Source: Siniperca chuatsi (Eukaryota > Chordata > Actinopteri > Centrarchiformes > Sinipercidae). From it: 64,000 bases of DNA. Positions within the stretch are counted from its first letter, which is position 1, and every line of letters begins with the position of its first letter. Below, piece after piece: positions 63,001-64,000 of this stretch. The stretch is from the NCBI RefSeq assembly GCF_020085105.1, contig NC_058063.1, positions 11,189,651 through 11,253,650 of the forward strand. Reading direction: 5' to 3'. The position numbers were made by a program, and so were the translations under genes. Below the pieces are notes generated by a model. The model was not told the DNA's origin. It saw only the letters and a list, made by a program, of their open reading frames with translations, and ran no database searches.

Positions 63001-63752
63001 TTTTACAATGTTCTGTCTCTTTTCTCTTTCTGGCAGCTTGTCAGACTTGACTTTTTTTGGTGTACACCTCATTATTGAATTGTTTCCAAGATTTTCGCCT
63101 TTTTCATTATCTTTATTTTGATATTTCAAAAGAACAGGATTCTTATGTATGTGCGATGTGTATATGGGGGGTTTCAGTGTATCTCACCTTCAGCTTTATG
63201 ATGTGATGCACATAATCTGAAGTATCGGCATCGCCATTAGCAGCAGTTGTTTCTAGCTGTGAGGAAACAGATGGTAGTTAGTACAGTATGAAGTAAATAA
63301 CTGAAACGTGTGTGTGTGGCTGTTGGCTGGTGGGAGTACAGTACTCAGTGTTTTTGAGCGTCTACACCACTGTTTGTTGTTGTTGTTTTTGGTTATCTTG
63401 GGAGTTGCACACAGGCTTGGGAGGTTGGGATCTCCAGGACCACACAAAGAGACTTTTAAGAGCAAACATATATGGAAACAATTCAGGAGCATAGCACAGG
63501 GTAAAAACTAAAGAAAAGTATTAATAATGATTAGTACTTGTGAATTTCATAGCTTGTTATGCAGTTGGAACTTCACTCTCTAACATCTGCTTGAGGCTGA
63601 CTGTCTTTGTCTGCTGCGCTTGTGCATGTGTGCAACTTGTGTGTTATGTGTGTGTCCATAAGCACAGTCGTACCTCAGTGTGGGGCTCCATTGTGTCTCC
63701 CTCATGTTCTCTCACCGGTCCCACAGCCATCTGGTTCAGCGCCTCTGTGTTC
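53018..63752 (-). CDS. mpdz: Multiple PDZ domain protein (MUPP1), C-terminal part, 16 exons
   Basis: Scaffold protein with an N-terminal L27 and, in vertebrates, 13 PDZ domains; it gathers claudins, receptors and channels at tight junctions and other membranes. Exons in transcript order: 63752-63674, 63256-63188, 62106-62011, 61928-61854, 61646-61457, 61253-61108, 60281-60198, 58995-58802, 56075-55928, 55833-55747, 55643-55553, 55438-55275, 54475-54371, 54081-53987, 53396-53273, 53164-53018. All are GT-AG and phases match, giving 630 residues and a TAG stop at 53020-53018. The C-terminus, [14 protein letters not shown], ends at the PDZ13 border as in human [24 protein letters not shown] and AGPFHSERR are MPDZ signatures that exclude PATJ. 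The gene continues beyond the right edge, so this is 5'-partial. Convergence with lurap1l matches human order. Spliced by hand; small exon errors are possible at 63752. Confidence 0.95.
53170..53193. repeat. (CA)n/(TG)n tract at the mpdz last-exon acceptor
   Basis: CA/CG dinucleotides on the + strand. In the mpdz sense this is TGTGTGTGTGTGTGCGCGTG directly before TGTGCTTAG, where a polypyrimidine tract is expected. Confidence 0.9.
53420..53915. mobile_element. Non-autonomous TIR element ('TTAGGGACTGTAC' family), copy 2, in an mpdz intron
   Basis: The left end is AGGTACTGTACGGAAATTAC and the inverted right end is AAGGGACTGTATGAAAATTA. The interior repeats the order of copy 1 (40535-41257): TGGGGAGGGGGGTCTGAACC, CTTCCCCTTGATG, GGAAGGCTGAAATTAAAAA, CCCTTTAGCAAAAAGAAAAA. 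Flanks AGACAGTT (left) and AGACAGAC (right) agree at 6 of 8 bases, a possible decayed 8-bp target duplication as made by hAT transposases. It fills most of the 590-bp intron 53397-53986. Confidence 0.65.
54371..55438 (-). other. mpdz: mpdz PDZ12 (exons 55438-55275 and 54475-54371)
   Basis: Sequence [20 protein letters not shown] gives a SLGI binding loop. The domain continues with [20 protein letters not shown] and [20 protein letters not shown]. Helix-B residue 1 is His, so class I binding is likely. The linker to PDZ13 is exon 54081-53987 ([11 protein letters not shown] to FQDDLG). Confidence 0.9.
54476..55274 (-). other. mpdz: mpdz intron between the two PDZ12 exons
   Basis: 799 bp, no recognisable repeat or alternative exon. 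Confidence 0.7.
55553..55833 (-). other. mpdz: mpdz linker between PDZ11 and PDZ12 (2 exons)
   Basis: Exons 55833-55747 and 55643-55553. The first starts [20 protein letters not shown] and covers the last PDZ11 strand plus the conserved AGPFHSERR segment. The second is Ser-rich ([19 protein letters not shown]) and poorly conserved, likely disordered. In human this linker is longer by my recollection, and alternative splicing here would be plausible. Confidence 0.85.
55928..58995 (-). other. mpdz: mpdz PDZ10 end and PDZ11 (exons 58995-58802 and 56075-55928)
   Basis: Exon 58995-58802 holds the second half of PDZ10 ([20 protein letters not shown], helix-B His) and the start of PDZ11 ([24 protein letters not shown] loop). 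Exon 56075-55928 gives [20 protein letters not shown] and [23 protein letters not shown]11 has Thr/Gln rather than His at the start of helix B, so its ligand class may differ. Confidence 0.92.
56076..58801 (-). other. mpdz: Largest mpdz intron in the window, with a LINE-like relic
   Basis: 2726 bp. It includes a 19-A run at 57240-57258. At about 58240-58400, words such as TTTATTTGACAGGGACGATA and TGGCTGTCCTTGTCCCTGG resemble a degraded dispersed fish retroelement. No additional exon is seen. Confidence 0.6.
58996..60197 (-). other. mpdz: mpdz intron within PDZ10
   Basis: 1202 bp. Contains an (AT)n microsatellite at 60001-60042 and no recognised element otherwise. Confidence 0.7.
60001..60042. 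repeat. (AT)n microsatellite
   Basis: Imperfect at the left edge, then about thirteen clean AT units, in an mpdz intron. Confidence 0.9.
60282..61107 (-). other. mpdz: mpdz intron with a GGA repeat
   Basis: 826 bp between the GGCDTLL and GAIIIHE exons. It holds an (AGG)n tract at 60696-60732. Confidence 0.7.
60696..60732. repeat. (AGG)n microsatellite
   Basis: About twelve AGG units with one TAGG interruption. Confidence 0.9.
61457..61646 (-). other. mpdz: mpdz end of PDZ9 and PDZ9-PDZ10 linker exon
   Basis: Starts [20 protein letters not shown] (last PDZ9 helix and strand). It continues into a Ser/Thr/Ala-rich linker ([19 protein letters not shown]) without domain character. Confidence 0.9.
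62107..63187 (-). other. mpdz: mpdz intron carrying a MITE
   Basis: 1081 bp; over a third is the TIR element at 62561-62943. Confidence 0.75.
62561..62943. mobile_element. MITE with 'AAAGGGTCAGTTCACC' termini
   Basis: The left end is AAGGGTCAGTTCACCAGAAT. The right end, read inverted, is AAAGGCTCAGTTCACCCAAA. The element is about 383 bp with AT-rich flanks (TTTTTA on the left, TTTA on the right) and no coding capacity. I recognise the termini as a widespread fish MITE family. Confidence 0.7.
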
Positions 63753-64000
63753 CTGTTCGAAAGAGTCATAACTCACGTGAATCGTTGCTCCTCTGCTTTG
63801 TGACGGCGGAGCCATGATTTACGTGTACTGATCACAGTGTCTTTCGCCGAGGGTCAGGAAAGGGATGTGAGTTAAATAGAAGGTTAAGTAGTGTGATCCT
63901 GGCAAAGAGTGGGGGGTCAAGGGTCATATGTGTCTGACTCTGTGCTGATATGTCAGCTGCTCAATTTCATAATATATATTAATTGTATAGAATTTGTACA
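63753..64000. other. mpdz: mpdz intron, continues past the window
   Basis: No further mpdz exon is recognisable to the right edge. The exons for the L27 domain and PDZ1-PDZ8 must lie beyond it. Confidence 0.6.

Larger units (their letters stand above)
61854..63256 (-). other. mpdz: mpdz PDZ9 (exons 63256-63188, 62106-62011, 61928-61854)
   Basis: Begins [20 protein letters not shown] with a GLGI binding loop. It continues [17 protein letters not shown] and [20 protein letters not shown], and is completed by exon 61646-61457. Helix B begins with Thr/Val (GYTVEK), not His. Exon 63752-63674 upstream is a charged linker ([19 protein letters not shown]). Confidence 0.9.

Overview
This is vertebrate, almost certainly teleost fish, nuclear DNA. 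Genes are split by GT-AG introns and lie in AT-rich intergenic DNA. The repeats are families I know from teleost genomes: short TIR elements, a tRNA-derived SINE, LINE 3' tails and CA/AT/AAT/GGA microsatellites. I see no bacterial, viral or CRISPR-like content, and no undescribed system; the most novel points concern cis-regulation, splicing and repeat architecture.

Three genes can be read. From left to right they are tyrp1 (+ strand, 7 coding exons, 24643-28194, complete, 521 aa), lurap1l (+ strand, 2 coding exons, 29842-32890, complete, 204 aa) and the 3' part of mpdz (- strand, 16 coding exons, 63752 down to 53018, C-terminal 630 aa with PDZ9 to PDZ13 and the stop). This is the TYRP1-LURAP1L-MPDZ order known from human chromosome 9p. 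tyrp1 and lurap1l are head to tail and only about 1.65 kb apart. lurap1l and mpdz converge across about 20 kb without genes. I cannot say whether this is tyrp1a or tyrp1b.

Layout: 1-24400 is non-coding DNA upstream of tyrp1, with several repeats and a few stretches that look like conserved regulatory DNA. 24401-24642 is the tyrp1 promoter and 5' leader, with a one-mismatch M-box and a TATA-like box. 24643-33216 holds tyrp1 and lurap1l. 33217-51544 is intergenic, with two copies of a large 'ATGGATTGCCATGAA' repeat, a roughly 720-bp TIR element and two clear hairpins. 51545-64000 is mpdz, whose 5' half lies beyond the right edge.

The three genes are not known to form a pathway. Tyrp1 is a melanosomal membrane protein of eumelanin synthesis. 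Lurap1l is a small adaptor-like protein. Mpdz (MUPP1) is a multi-PDZ scaffold at tight junctions and other membrane sites. Exon joins were made by hand from reading frame, splice signals and recalled family sequence; they keep frame throughout but have not been checked against transcripts.
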